Shown in pieces: positions 44,283 through 53,539 of a DNA stretch of 64,000 bases; within the stretch, counting starts at the first letter, position 1, and every line of letters begins with the position of its first letter. The stretch spans positions 1 through 64,000 of the forward strand of contig NZ_JAKRNT010000008.1 in the NCBI RefSeq assembly GCF_022346605.1, written 5' to 3'. A model generated the notes under the pieces. It was not told the origin of the DNA. It saw only the letters and a list, made by a program, of their open reading frames with translations, and did not search any database. The translations under genes were made by a program, and so were the position numbers. The DNA comes from Sporosarcina sp. ACRSL. GTDB lineage: Bacteria; Bacillota; Bacilli; Bacillales_A; Planococcaceae.

Positions 44283-45548
44283 ATGTTAACTAAGCATATG
44301 ACCCAAAAAGGACAAAAAATAGACATCATGGCTTTATTGTTGACGGCTGTTTTGACAGCGGTTGCAGGGGAGTTTAAATATATACCGTTCTATGGAGAGG
44401 CATTTCGGTTTAGTTTAGGAAGTATCATCTTTTTTCTTCTCCTTCTTATTCGACCGTCCGGCTCTCTTCCATTGACGGGATTTGTAACGGGCTTAGCCGT
44501 TGTTATGTTTCGAACTGGCGTTGATGTAACAGCAATATCTGTTTCATTGTTGGAAAGTTTTCAGCATCATTTGCCTATTTTTTTCTATTATGTTGTATTT
44601 GCGTTAGGTTTTCATTTTATTGGCCTAGACAAGTATCGAACAGCACCACTTTTGTTAGGTTTATGGGCTACATTCTTTGAGTTTGTCGGTAATATTACGG
44701 AAAACGTAATGCGTATTTGGACGTTAAACAGCGACGGCTTGATGTTGAGAGACTTGGCACTACTTGGCGGGGTGGCAACGCTTCGCAGTTTTTTTGTGGT
44801 TGGTTTGTATAGCTCCATTATTTTGTCTGAGCAAAAAAAGCGAGTGCAGGAAATGCTTGGCATCGGTTCAAATTTGTATGCAGAGTCGCTTTATTTGCAG
44901 AAATCGATGAATCATGTTGAGCAAGTAACAGCTGCTAGCTATGAATTGTATCGGAAGTTAAAACAGAACAATTTGCATGACTTAAGTGTACAAGCACTTG
45001 CAATTGCGCAAGAGATCCATGAAGTGAAAAAAGACTCGCAGCGTATACTTTCAGGATTATCTAATATAACGAAAGAAGATAGTTCAGATCGCTTTCTTTT
45101 GTCTGATCTGTTTGACTATGTCATTACCTCAAATCGAAAATATAGCGAGTTGTTGAAACGGAGCGTCGATTTCCGACTAACAATAACTGTCGATTTTGAA
45201 ACAGATCAACATATCCCCTTGTTAGCATTATTGAATAATATAACGGCCAACGCTGTTGAATCAATAGATCGGACGGGCAGTATAGCGATACATGTGTCCG
45301 AGGAAGCGGACGATCTTTTGATATCGATTCAAGACACTGGCAAAGGGATACGAAAAGAGGACATTCCGATTCTTTTTGAACCAGGCTATACAACGAAGTA
45401 TAACGAACAAGGTGTGGCGGCAACAGGCATCGGACTTTCCCATGTCCAGCAGATTATTCAAACGCTGCAAGGTGACGTCCAATTTCAAATACCGGAAAAA
45501 GGAACAATTTTTCAGATTCGGATTCCATCCGATATGATACGAAAGTGA
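44283..45548 (+). CDS. glnK: Sensor histidine kinase, GlnK (YcbA)-like
   Basis: Membrane sensor kinase, 421 residues. The N-terminal half holds about six hydrophobic segments (residues 15-190), then a coiled linker and the kinase core. The presumed phospho-acceptor is the His in AQEIHEVKKD. The ATP-binding domain has N-box LLNNITANAVES, DTGKGI and ATGIGLSHV. GTAGGAGATG precedes ATG 44283. The next gene is a GlnL-type response regulator, and the gene after that a glutamate/dicarboxylate symporter; the stimulus is probably glutamine, glutamate or a dicarboxylate (inference). Confidence 0.85.
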   Translation: MLTKHMTQKGQKIDIMALLLTAVLTAVAGEFKYIPFYGEAFRFSLGSIIFFLLLLIRPSGSLPLTGFVTGLAVVMFRTGVDVTAISVSLLESFQHHLPIFFYYVVFALGFHFIGLDKYRTAPLLLGLWATFFEFVGNITENVMRIWTLNSDGLMLRDLALLGGVATLRSFFVVGLYSSIILSEQKKRVQEMLGIGSNLYAESLYLQKSMNHVEQVTAASYELYRKLKQNNLHDLSVQALAIAQEIHEVKKDSQRILSGLSNITKEDSSDRFLLSDLFDYVITSNRKYSELLKRSVDFRLTITVDFETDQHIPLLALLNNITANAVESIDRTGSIAIHVSEEADDLLISIQDTGKGIRKEDIPILFEPGYTTKYNEQGVAATGIGLSHVQQIIQTLQGDVQFQIPEKGTIFQIRIPSDMIRK

Positions 45549-45559
45549 AGTGAAGAATC

Positions 45560-46453
45560 ATGCGATATTTTATTGTAGATGATGATTTGGCATCCCGGAG
45601 AATGCTTGAGCAAATTATTAATGAAGACGAACTTGGATATGTCGTTGGAGAAGCGGAAAATGGAGTGCAAGCGATTGCACCTATACAGTCCACCCAACCG
45701 GATGTTGTTCTGATCGATCTACTCATGCCGGCACTTGATGGGATCGAAACGCTGGAGCAATTGAAGAAGCAAGGTTTTCAAGGACAGTTCATTATGATTT
45801 CTCAAATCGTTAACAAGGAAATGGTCGGAGAGGCATATGAAAAAGGCGTAGAGTTTTTTATTCATAAGCCGATCAATCGTGTGGAAGTACGAAGTATATT
45901 AATGAAGACAAAGGAAAAGTACCAGCTTCAACAATCGCTGCGAACGATCAGGGATTCACTGGCGAATATTGATGCTACCACGGAACAACCTAGACGGAAA
46001 AGGGTGAGTGATATCGTTCGTTTCATCTTAAACGATATGGGAATCATCGGCGAAGTGGGCAGCGATGACATCGTTGCCATTATAGAAATTTTGATGAGCC
46101 GCGAGGAGCGGATTCCGCAATTGCCGCCTTTGAAAGATTTGTACGAGGCGGTCGCTCGAAAAATGGAAAATGTCAATGTAAGTAAAGAAAGCAAAGCGAT
46201 TGAGCAACGGATCCGCCGTACGATTGTAGCTGCGGTAAACAACATAGCTTCGATGGGAGTTGTCGATTATACATCCCCTCAATTCGAGTACTATGCGCCA
46301 CGCTATTTTGACTTCCAAGACATTCGCCTCCGTATGAAACAAATCGATGAAGACAAAGAAACGACTGCTCGAGTGAAAATAAATATAAAGAAGTTCATCC
46401 AGGTGCTTTACCTGGAAACAGAAGAAAAGTATACTGGAAAATCAACTTTTTAG
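45560..46453 (+). CDS. glnL: Response regulator with YcbB domain, GlnL-like
   Basis: 297 residues. The receiver domain has the acidic pair DDD at 7-9, the phosphorylation site Asp53 (VVLIDLLMP) and the Lys in FFIHKPINR. The C-terminal part matches the YcbB/GlnL DNA-binding domain (RVSDIVRFILNDMGIIGEVGS, RRTIVAAVNNIASMGVVDY). It starts 11 bases after the kinase gene. B. subtilis GlnL activates glutaminase and glutamine transporter genes through TTTTGT-N4-TTTTGT repeats, and such a repeat lies 33 bases downstream of this gene. Confidence 0.88.
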   Translation: MRYFIVDDDLASRRMLEQIINEDELGYVVGEAENGVQAIAPIQSTQPDVVLIDLLMPALDGIETLEQLKKQGFQGQFIMISQIVNKEMVGEAYEKGVEFFIHKPINRVEVRSILMKTKEKYQLQQSLRTIRDSLANIDATTEQPRRKRVSDIVRFILNDMGIIGEVGSDDIVAIIEILMSREERIPQLPPLKDLYEAVARKMENVNVSKESKAIEQRIRRTIVAAVNNIASMGVVDYTSPQFEYYAPRYFDFQDIRLRMKQIDEDKETTARVKINIKKFIQVLYLETEEKYTGKSTF

Positions 46454-46485
46454 AACATTCTAGTGATAAATAAATGATATTTACA

Positions 46486-46501
46486 ATTTGTCGGATTTTG
46501 T
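46486..46501 (+). promoter_or_regulatory. Candidate GlnL binding site
   Basis: ATTTGT-CGGA-TTTTGT matches the published GlnL site TTTTGT-N4-TTTTGT at 11 of 12 positions. CGGA itself repeats after the second copy. It overlaps the -35 region of the symporter promoter. Confidence 0.7.
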
Positions 46502-46527
46502 CGGATTCGATAAGTCTCTCTTACACT
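46499..46527 (+). promoter_or_regulatory. Promoter of the symporter gene
   Basis: TTGTCG (46499-46504), a 17-base spacer and TACACT (46522-46527). Both hexamers are imperfect, as expected for a promoter that needs an activator. Confidence 0.55.
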
Positions 46528-46537
46528 TGAAAAAGCG

Positions 46538-46553
46538 AAGAAAACGCTTTCAA
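46538..46553 (+). promoter_or_regulatory. Possible cre site upstream of the symporter gene
   Basis: AAGAAAACGCTTTCAA fits the cre consensus with one mismatch (A for T at position 2). It lies just after the expected transcription start, a repressing position for CcpA. Confidence 0.5.
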
Positions 46554-46576
46554 TGGGAAAAGAGGGAGGCAACTTT

Positions 46577-47857
46577 ATGAAAAAGATATTTAGAATTCCT
46601 TTAGCTTATCAAATACTTATCGGTTTAATAGCAGGAATTATCGTTGGGGCGATCTTTTATGGTAACCCCGCTATAGAAACGTATTTGCAACCACTTGGTA
46701 CAATCTTCATCAATATGATTAAAATGATTGTTGTGCCAATCATCGTTTCAACTTTGATCGTTGGTGTTGCAGGTACGGGCGATCTGAAACAATTAGGTAA
46801 ACTTGGCGGAAAGACAATGATTTACTTCCAAGTCGTATCATTAGTCGCAATCATCGTTGGGTTATCCGCGGCTAACATCTTCAAGCCAGGTGTAGGCATA
46901 GATATGTCGACATTGGAGAAGGGCGATATCGACTCCTATGTCCAAACAACTGAAAGTGTACAAAATGAAGGATTTATGGACGTTCTTGTCGGTATCGTTC
47001 CAAGTAACGTTATTCAAGCAATGGCAAATGCCGATATGCTTGCAGTCATTTTCTTCTCAGTATTATTCGGATTAGGGGTTGCTTCGATCGGTGAACGTGG
47101 AAAGCCAGTGCTCGCCTTTTTCCAAGGTACCGCAGATGCTATGTTCTGGGTGACCAACTTGATTATGAAATTTGCACCGATTGGTGTATTTGGTTTGATC
47201 GGTGTGACAGTATCGAAGTTCGGACTAGAATCTTTAGTGCCACTCGGTAAATTAATGATTCTTGTATATGCTACAATGATTTTCTTCGTAATCATCATTC
47301 TTGGCGGAATTGCGAAACTTGTTGGTACAAGCATCTTCGCCATTATCAAACTGTTAAAAGACGAGCTCCTTTTGGCTTACTCTACGGCTAGTTCTGAAAC
47401 TGTATTACCGAGGCTTATGGAAAAGATGCAGAAATTCGGCACTCCGAAAGATATCGTGTCGTTTGTTATTCCTACGGGTTATTCATTTAACTTGGACGGC
47501 TCTACATTGTATCAAGCACTTGCAGCGATTTTCATCGCACAAATGTACGGCATCGATCTAAGCATCATGGAGCAGATTACATTAGTTTTGGTACTGATGA
47601 TTACTTCTAATGGTATTGCAGGTGTACCTGGCGTATCCTTCGTTGTATTACTTGCAACGCTTGGTACGGTCGGTATTCCACTGGAAGGCCTTGCCTTCAT
47701 CGCAGGAGTCGACCGACTGCTCGACATGGGTCGTACAGTCGTCAACGTACTTGGGAATGCATTGGCTACGGTTGTTATGGCTAAATGGGAAGGTCGCTTC
47801 GGAATTGAAGATAAAGGCGATCGTAAGGAAGAATCAATGGTTGGCGAAACGATATAA
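46577..47857 (+). CDS. Glutamate/dicarboxylate:cation symporter (DAACS family)
   Basis: Membrane carrier for glutamate, aspartate or C4-dicarboxylates, about 426 residues with eight helices and two re-entrant loops. The serine-rich loop is AYSTASSETVLPR and the ion-binding helix PTGYSFNLDGSTLY. The substrate-binding region is TSNGIAGVPGVSFVVL then AGVDRLLDMGRTVVNVLGN. I place the start at ATG 46577, behind GAGGGAGG; the frame opens at 46553. Its position after glnKL and the GlnL-like site make it the likely target of that system. Confidence 0.9.
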   Translation: MKKIFRIPLAYQILIGLIAGIIVGAIFYGNPAIETYLQPLGTIFINMIKMIVVPIIVSTLIVGVAGTGDLKQLGKLGGKTMIYFQVVSLVAIIVGLSAANIFKPGVGIDMSTLEKGDIDSYVQTTESVQNEGFMDVLVGIVPSNVIQAMANADMLAVIFFSVLFGLGVASIGERGKPVLAFFQGTADAMFWVTNLIMKFAPIGVFGLIGVTVSKFGLESLVPLGKLMILVYATMIFFVIIILGGIAKLVGTSIFAIIKLLKDELLLAYSTASSETVLPRLMEKMQKFGTPKDIVSFVIPTGYSFNLDGSTLYQALAAIFIAQMYGIDLSIMEQITLVLVLMITSNGIAGVPGVSFVVLLATLGTVGIPLEGLAFIAGVDRLLDMGRTVVNVLGNALATVVMAKWEGRFGIEDKGDRKEESMVGETI

Positions 47858-47870
47858 TTGGATTGAATAT

Positions 47871-47909
47871 GAGCGATGTAACGATATTTTCGTTACATCG
47901 TTCTTTTTT
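47871..47909 (+). terminator. Terminator of the symporter gene
   Basis: GCGATGTAACGA pairs with TCGTTACATCGTT with a five-base loop, followed by six T. Confidence 0.9.
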
Positions 47910-48005
47910 GTTCGGAAATATGACTTGATTAGCAAACTCGGAATAGGGACAAACGGGACTTGAATACATTGATACTGCGTGTACATTTATGAGGGGGAGA
48001 TCCAT

Positions 48006-48845
48006 ATGTATTGGAACGAGGAGTATCAAACGAGCACTACTTCGATTTCACCGGCCGAGTTTGTGGAACAGTCCTTGGAGGAAATACGATTCTGGTCAAG
48101 AATTATGAAAGAGCATTCCTTATTTCTCAGATTAGGTTTTCGAGCTGAAGATACGCAATTAATCGCAGAAGCTAATCAGTTTTACCATATCTTTGAGCGG
48201 ATTGAGCAACAGGCATATGCATTTACGAACCAAACTGACCCGATGACCATCAGAAGGTTTAATTCGGAAGTACAGATGGCTGCAACGAACATTTACGCTT
48301 TTAAACGGAAAGTGTTAGGACTTATCCTTACTTGTCAGCTGCCCGGTGCCAATAACTTCCCTCTTTTAGTCGATCATATTAGCAGGGAAGCGAATTATTT
48401 TAGGAAACGACTCATTGAATTGAATGAGGGGAAACTAAAACCGCTCGCCGATGCAATTATAAAAGAGAATGTATTCTTTTTACGAATTATGGCTGACCAT
48501 GCGAAGTTCATAGGACATTTGCTCGATCCTTCGGAAAGGAAACTTGTCGACATTGCAAGAAATTTCAGCAATGATTTTGACGAATTGCTGTTCCAGGCGA
48601 GAGATCTGGATGGAATGAGACCATACTCTCAAACAGTGCCACTCTTGGATCAATTCCTCGATCAAAATCGCGTGTCAGTCGTCTCCCTCCGTGATTTCAA
48701 GAAAACTGCAAGAGACTTAATCGAAGAATGTAAAATTAAGAGCATCATCCATCCACTTCTAGCAGACCATGTGTATCGTGAAGCGGATCATTTCCTCACG
48801 ATCATTGACATGTTCGACGCACACCTTACGGGGGCTAAATCATAG
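48006..48845 (+). CDS. DUF2935 domain protein
   Basis: About 279 residues, all helical, without signal peptide or membrane helix. It consists of two similar four-helix-bundle halves, each with His/Glu pairs (FWSRIMKEHSLFLR, LVDHISREANYFRKR, FFLRIMADHAKFIG, LADHVYREADHFL), a pattern that looks like a di-metal carboxylate bundle. The family has no established function. I place the start at ATG 48006, behind GAGGGGGAGA. It stands alone with its own terminator. Confidence 0.82.
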   Translation: MYWNEEYQTSTTSISPAEFVEQSLEEIRFWSRIMKEHSLFLRLGFRAEDTQLIAEANQFYHIFERIEQQAYAFTNQTDPMTIRRFNSEVQMAATNIYAFKRKVLGLILTCQLPGANNFPLLVDHISREANYFRKRLIELNEGKLKPLADAIIKENVFFLRIMADHAKFIGHLLDPSERKLVDIARNFSNDFDELLFQARDLDGMRPYSQTVPLLDQFLDQNRVSVVSLRDFKKTARDLIEECKIKSIIHPLLADHVYREADHFLTIIDMFDAHLTGAKS

Positions 48846-48857
48846 AAATTAATTTCG

Positions 48858-48900
48858 GAAGGTCTGATCCTTGAGAAATCAAAGGTTCAGGCCTTCTTTA
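48858..48900 (+). terminator. Terminator of the DUF2935 gene
   Basis: GAAGGTCTGATCCTT pairs with AAGGTTCAGGCCTTC, with mismatches in the middle, followed by TTTA. Confidence 0.65.
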
Positions 48901-49033
48901 CATTGTAAATAAACTCCGATATTGAAGTTCATATACAGTTTTGTTGCATAAAATTGAAGGTATTAAGATCATCTCTGACGAATTTTTCTATAAATCGTAT
49001 TTTTCATCAATATAGATAATGGGGGGTACTCGT

Positions 49034-49384
49034 ATGAAAATTAAAGGATTCGGTGGAGTTTTTTTGAGATCGAAGAATCTAGACGTATTAAAAAAATGGT
49101 ATGAAGAAACGCTTGGGATTTCAATGGGTGATTGGAATGGCACTATTATGAAACCAGATCCAGAGAACGAAACAGTTTTTTCTCTTTTCGAAGAAGACAA
49201 TAGTTATTTTCCAGTCGAACAGTCCGTCATGTTGAATTTCCAAGTGGAAAATATTGAAGCGTGGTTAGAGCATTTCAATAAAATTGATGTACCACTTTTA
49301 AAAGGACCTGAAAAAAGCGAGTTCGGGACTTTTGTTTGGATTGCAGATCCCGAAGGAAGGTGGATTGAATTTTGGGGAAAGTAA
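49034..49384 (+). CDS. VOC-family protein (glyoxalase/dioxygenase fold)
   Basis: Small vicinal-oxygen-chelate protein, about 116 residues. It has the two beta-alpha-beta-beta-beta modules expected: GGVFLRSKNLDVLKKWYEET and the closing IADPEGRWIEFWG, with a C-terminal Glu that is a metal ligand in the family. I place the start at ATG 49034, behind GGGGGG; the frame opens at 49019. Members include glyoxalases, antibiotic-resistance proteins and dioxygenases; nothing here narrows the choice. Confidence 0.83.
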   Translation: MKIKGFGGVFLRSKNLDVLKKWYEETLGISMGDWNGTIMKPDPENETVFSLFEEDNSYFPVEQSVMLNFQVENIEAWLEHFNKIDVPLLKGPEKSEFGTFVWIADPEGRWIEFWGK

Positions 49385-49410
49385 GCTATTGAGCAAAAAT
49401 ATTAATGATG

Positions 49411-49446
49411 AAAGAGTTGCGTCTGTCGATGTAACTCTTTTTTTTT
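49411..49446 (+). terminator. Terminator of the VOC gene
   Basis: AAAGAGTT pairs with the AACTCTTT arm that ends at 49440, followed by a run of T. Confidence 0.8.
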
Positions 49447-49483
49447 TGATCTGTAAAAATATTTGAAACAATGCACATTGCCT

Positions 49484-49523
49484 ATTGTTGGGAAAAATAT
49501 AATAGTGTATGATATACAGTATA
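49484..49523 (+). promoter_or_regulatory. Promoter and palindromic operator of the PadR gene
   Basis: TTGTTG (49484-49489), an 18-base spacer and TATGAT (49508-49513) are followed at once by the perfect palindrome TATACAGTATA (49513-49523). A palindrome over the start point of a PadR gene suggests autorepression. Confidence 0.5.
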
Positions 49524-49542
49524 AGAAGATGAGGTGATCAAT

Positions 49543-49890
49543 GTGGATTCACTAGTAGATTCATTTACAACTGAACTGAGGAGAGGGACGTTAACTCTTG
49601 CTGTATTGAGTCAATTAAAGACTCCTCAATATGGATATTCGTTAGTCCAGCGTCTTGAAGAAGCGGGTGTAGCAATTGAGCAAAGTACGTTATACCCGCT
49701 TCTTCGCCGCTTAGAGAAGCAGGAACTATTGACGAGCAGTTGGGATACGACTGAAAGCAGACCCCGTAAATATTACGTAATCAGTGAATATGGCATTGAA
49801 ATTTACGAGCTATTGAAAAACGAATGGAAAACGATGACCTTTGAGCTGAAAACATTACTGGAAGGGGATAGCGAGGATGAATTTGATTGA
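49543..49890 (+). CDS. PadR-family transcriptional regulator
   Basis: About 115 residues. The winged helix is clear: LRRGTLTLAVLSQLKTPQYG, LYPLLRRLEKQELLTS and PRKYYVISEYG. I place the start at GTG 49543, four bases after GAGGTGAT; GTG 49534 in frame lies inside that ribosome binding site. It overlaps the next gene by 14 bases. PadR regulators next to HAAS-domain membrane proteins are a recurrent pair in Bacillales and probably sense envelope conditions (inference). Confidence 0.88.
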   Translation: MDSLVDSFTTELRRGTLTLAVLSQLKTPQYGYSLVQRLEEAGVAIEQSTLYPLLRRLEKQELLTSSWDTTESRPRKYYVISEYGIEIYELLKNEWKTMTFELKTLLEGDSEDEFD

Positions 49891-50884
49891 AGCCTATGTA
49901 TTCGAGGTGACGAGAAGACTGCCGGAAAGAACGCGTGGGGATATAGCCCTTGAGCTTAGATCGACGATTGAAGATATGCTGCCGGAAGATTATACAGAGC
50001 TAGAGGTGATGGAAGTCCTTTCGAAACTTGGTGATCCAGCGCGGCTAGCCGCAAGTTATCGTGATACACCTATGCATTTGATTGGACCGAAAGTTTACGA
50101 TGCTTATATATGGACGATGAAAATGATTATCCCTTGGGCTATTTTAATAACAATATTGGTCCATGTAGTTCAAGCGATTGTCCTTTTCACAGGAGATGAA
50201 AGTGTCTTTGCGGTTATTATCAAAAGCTTTGGCATCATTCTCGGCAAAGTAATACATGTGCTAATCCAAACGTTCTTTTGGGTCACCATCGTATTTGTTT
50301 TCATTGAAAGAATCGGATTGGCGAAAAGCGATCTCCCGATCACAAAGTATGGAACGAAGTGGACTCCAAAAGATTTAAAATATGTTCATATCATTCCAAG
50401 GAAAAAGGCGATTTCAAAAGGGGAGGTTATTTTTGGATTCGTCTGGACAGCGATCTGGGCCATTATTTACTTTAATGCAGACCATCTCATTGGTATTTAT
50501 CTATCCATTGAAGGTTCGGGACTACAAATGGTGATGCCGATTTTTAATCAATCGACATTACTGTCATATTGGCCATTGGTTTTACCAGTTGTTGCAATGG
50601 AACTTGGATTGTGGGTATATAAATGGAAGGAACGGCAATGGACAATGAAGCTAATGACTCTAAATGCAGTCATTAAGACTTTTAGCTTACTTGCTATTAT
50701 CGTCATTGCAACCAATCCCACTCTGATCAACGATGACCTTATTCCTTATCTGGCAAATTTACTGGAAATAAGTTTATCGTCAGTGAATAATATCGAAAAA
50801 TGGGCGGTGTGGTCTGTCGTCATAACCATTATTGTAACCACGGCAATTGAAATCTATGATAGTTATCGAAAAGCGAAAATTTGA
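49877..50884 (+). CDS. HAAS-domain membrane protein
   Basis: 335 residues. The N-terminal 70 residues form a HAAS-type cytoplasmic domain (YVFEVTRRLPERTRGDIALELRSTIEDM, VLSKLGDPARLAASYR). About six membrane helices follow, starting near residue 85. It overlaps the PadR gene, so the two are co-translated. HAAS domains are thought to link PadR regulators to membrane partners; no transported substrate or enzyme activity is known to me. Confidence 0.82.
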   Translation: MNLIEAYVFEVTRRLPERTRGDIALELRSTIEDMLPEDYTELEVMEVLSKLGDPARLAASYRDTPMHLIGPKVYDAYIWTMKMIIPWAILITILVHVVQAIVLFTGDESVFAVIIKSFGIILGKVIHVLIQTFFWVTIVFVFIERIGLAKSDLPITKYGTKWTPKDLKYVHIIPRKKAISKGEVIFGFVWTAIWAIIYFNADHLIGIYLSIEGSGLQMVMPIFNQSTLLSYWPLVLPVVAMELGLWVYKWKERQWTMKLMTLNAVIKTFSLLAIIVIATNPTLINDDLIPYLANLLEISLSSVNNIEKWAVWSVVITIIVTTAIEIYDSYRKAKI

Positions 50885-50893
50885 AACTACTAT

Positions 50894-50933
50894 GAAACCT
50901 CCTTGCGGACTGCAATTCGTTCGGAGGTTTTCA
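50894..50933 (+). terminator. Terminator of the PadR/HAAS operon
   Basis: GAAACCTCC (50894-50902) pairs with GGAGGTTTTC (50923-50932), with a partly paired interior. The T run is short. Confidence 0.7.
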
Positions 50934-51017
50934 TATATCGTAATAGTGAGTGAATAATTCATTTCCGGTTGGAAAATGCTATATGTTATAGTGGATGGAT
51001 GAAAGAAGGTGAATCCA

Positions 51018-51995
51018 GTGAGGCATAAATATCGAAAGCTCATCAAAAAAGATAACATCGTTGTCTTTCCAGGCGCCTTGGAGCAACTGATTGAAAAAGG
51101 CTTGGATGCCGTAGAAGATGCAGACTATGCAGAAGCCGTGGAGGCATTTGAGCAGGTGTACCATTTCGATCCTGACAATACCCGGGTATTGGCACCATAC
51201 GCGGTTTCCTTATATGAAACAAAAGATTTTCGGCTTGCAAAAGAAGTCGCAACGAAATTATTACATAGCGGAACGACCGACTATCTCGACGCCATGGAAT
51301 TGTATTTGGCAATAAGCATTCAACTACAGGATTACGATGAAGTCGAAATGACGATAGAAACCCTCCTTGACGAAGGTATTGTACCACCCGATATGGTGAA
51401 GAAATTCAACTATTTACGTGATTTGAATAAAAGACTTTCCTATAGATATGTACGTGAAGATGTAAAACCTCCGCAGCCAGACACGTTTACGATAGAAGAG
51501 TTCATCGACAGAACGGTGGAAAAGCAACAAGAAATCCTTGCGACTCTTGAAAATGGTGAATTGGATGAGACAATTAAAAACCAACTATCGCAAATCGTGG
51601 AATCCGATAAGGTACATCCAATCGTTAAAACATACGCCCTCGTACTTCTACGTGAATCCGGCTACAGTAATGAAGTAACGATCCGGAAGTTCGGACAGTC
51701 CAAGCGCGTCATCCCATCAAAGCTTGAACTTCCGAGTCAAGATGAGCGATCCATCGAAGTTGTCAACCAAATTGGCGAACGATTTGATAAGGATCCAACT
51801 CGCATGCAAATGGCAATCGAAGCAAGTCTGCGCTACGGCATTGTCGCCTATCCATTCCAATGGGACGGATACTCTACGTACGAAGTATCAGAAGCCTATA
51901 CGCAATACATAGAAAGCATGTTCACTGGTGAGCCGATGATCGAGAATGAATTGAATTCTTTGATCAAATTAGTGGACGAACAAACGGATAGGTAA
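51018..51995 (+). CDS. ysoA: TPR-repeat protein, YsoA-like
   Basis: Cytoplasmic protein of about 325 residues with tetratricopeptide-like helices in the first third (ALEQLIEKGLDAVEDADYAEAVEAFEQVYHFD is one unit). The C-terminal part is a helical domain of unknown role. The start is GTG 51018, six bases after AAGGTG; GTG 51009 in frame overlaps that site. It lies directly upstream of tig, as ysoA does in B. subtilis, which supports the name. The function is unknown; TPR repeats imply protein binding. Confidence 0.8.
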   Translation: MRHKYRKLIKKDNIVVFPGALEQLIEKGLDAVEDADYAEAVEAFEQVYHFDPDNTRVLAPYAVSLYETKDFRLAKEVATKLLHSGTTDYLDAMELYLAISIQLQDYDEVEMTIETLLDEGIVPPDMVKKFNYLRDLNKRLSYRYVREDVKPPQPDTFTIEEFIDRTVEKQQEILATLENGELDETIKNQLSQIVESDKVHPIVKTYALVLLRESGYSNEVTIRKFGQSKRVIPSKLELPSQDERSIEVVNQIGERFDKDPTRMQMAIEASLRYGIVAYPFQWDGYSTYEVSEAYTQYIESMFTGEPMIENELNSLIKLVDEQTDR

Positions 51996-52010
51996 TATAC
52001 AGGAAATCTG

Positions 52011-52038
52011 TTGAAAGATATGAAGACTATGATATACT
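52011..52038 (+). promoter_or_regulatory. Promoter of tig
   Basis: TTGAAA (52011-52016), a 16-base spacer and TATACT (52033-52038) preceded by TGA, an extended -10. The leader is about 60 bases. Confidence 0.75.
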
Positions 52039-52106
52039 GTAATGGTTGTAAATAGCGTATAAACGTGAGAAAATATACTTGGTCAGAATGATTCGGAGGT
52101 ATTTAT

Positions 52107-53393
52107 ATGTCTGTTAAATGGGAAAAAGAAGAAGGAAATAAAGGGACGCTCACAGTAGAAGTTCCTGCTGAAACTGTCGACGCAGCGCTCGATGAAGCTT
52201 TTAAGAAAGTCGTAAAGAAAGTGCAAGCTCCAGGTTTCCGTAAAGGGAAAATGCCACGCAAAATGTTCGAAAGAATGTACGGTGTTGAGTCACTTTATAA
52301 CGATGCACTTGATATCATTCTTCCTGAAGCGTATTCCAACGCTCTTGACGAAGCAAATGTAGAGCCGATTGCTCAGCCTGAAATCGAAATCGATGAAATG
52401 GAAAAAGGCAAAACGCTTGTATTCAAAGCGCATGTTACATTAAAACCTGAAGTGAAACTTGGCGACTATAAAGGTCTTGAAGTGACACGTCAGGAGACTG
52501 AAGTGACAGATGAAGAAATCGAGCAACAATTAAAAGACCGCCAAACAGCATTGGCTGAAATGGTAGTGAAGGAAGACGGTGCTGTTGAAAATGGCGACAC
52601 TGTCAACCTCGACTTTGAAGGTTTCGTTGATGGCGAAGCATTCGAAGGCGGAAAAGCTGAAGGGTACGATCTTGAAATTGGTTCTGGCTCATTCATTCCA
52701 GGCTTCGAAGAGCAAGTCGTCGGCATGAAGCAAGGCGAAGAAAAAGATATCGAAGTTACTTTCCCAGAAGAATACCATGCAGCTGAGTTGGCAGGAAAAC
52801 CTGCTGTATTCAAAGTGAAAGTTCATGAAATCAAGGCGAAGGAAGTTCCTGAACTTGACGACGAGCTTGCAAAGGAAATCGATGACAGTGTCGAGAGCCT
52901 TGACGAACTTCGTGCAAAATTGAAAGAACAGACAGCCGAAGAAAAGAAAAACGCTTCTGAAACTGCAATGCGCGATGATCTTGTAGAAGCGGCAGCAAGA
53001 AATGCAGAAATCGACATTCCTGAAGTGATGATCGATTCAGAAGTAGATCGAATGATGGACGAGTTCGGTCAACGTCTTCAAATGCAAGGTATGAACCTTG
53101 ACTTGTACTTCCAATTCTCAGGACAAGACGAAGCTGCATTGCGCTCTCAAATGAGAGACGATGCTCTAAGCCGTGTACGGGTATCCTTGACGCTAGAAGC
53201 AATCGGCGCTGCTGAAGGTATTCAAGTGTCCGAAGAGGAAATCAATGCAGAGCTTGAAAAAATGTCTGAGCAATTCGGTATGGAAATTGACCAAATCAAA
53301 CAAACACTAGGTGGCACACGAGTGCTTGAAAACGATTTACGCTTCAATAAGACAGTTGAATTCCTAGTTGAGAACGCAAAAGTCACTGAATAA
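52107..53393 (+). CDS. tig: Trigger factor (ribosome-associated chaperone)
   Basis: Chaperone and peptidyl-prolyl isomerase at the ribosome exit tunnel, 428 residues, the usual length. The ribosome-binding loop [10 protein letters not shown] is at about residues 43-52. The FKBP-type domain covers about 150-245 ([32 protein letters not shown]). The C-terminal helical chaperone domain follows. GGAGGT precedes ATG 52107. It has its own terminator before clpX. Confidence 0.97.
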   Translation: MSVKWEKEEGNKGTLTVEVPAETVDAALDEAFKKVVKKVQAPGFRKGKMPRKMFERMYGVESLYNDALDIILPEAYSNALDEANVEPIAQPEIEIDEMEKGKTLVFKAHVTLKPEVKLGDYKGLEVTRQETEVTDEEIEQQLKDRQTALAEMVVKEDGAVENGDTVNLDFEGFVDGEAFEGGKAEGYDLEIGSGSFIPGFEEQVVGMKQGEEKDIEVTFPEEYHAAELAGKPAVFKVKVHEIKAKEVPELDDELAKEIDDSVESLDELRAKLKEQTAEEKKNASETAMRDDLVEAAARNAEIDIPEVMIDSEVDRMMDEFGQRLQMQGMNLDLYFQFSGQDEAALRSQMRDDALSRVRVSLTLEAIGAAEGIQVSEEEINAELEKMSEQFGMEIDQIKQTLGGTRVLENDLRFNKTVEFLVENAKVTE

Positions 53394-53408
53394 TAACCAC
53401 TGTAAAAT

Positions 53409-53438
53409 ACAAGGTGCGGGTTTCCGTACCTTGTTTTT
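53409..53438 (+). terminator. Terminator of tig
   Basis: ACAAGGTGCGG pairs with CCGTACCTTGT (one G-U-type mismatch), followed by five T. Confidence 0.85.
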
Positions 53439-53485
53439 CATAGATGCGGGATTGTACGCCGGAATAGAAGAGAAGTTCTAAATAG

Positions 53486-53514
53486 TTGATAAAACCGGGG
53501 GAATCTTGTAAGAT
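53486..53514 (+). promoter_or_regulatory. Promoter of clpX
   Basis: TTGATA (53486-53491), a 17-base spacer and TAAGAT (53509-53514), 25 bases before the clpX start. Confidence 0.6.
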
Positions 53515-53539
53515 TGTCACTTGAATAGGGGTGAGCTTG

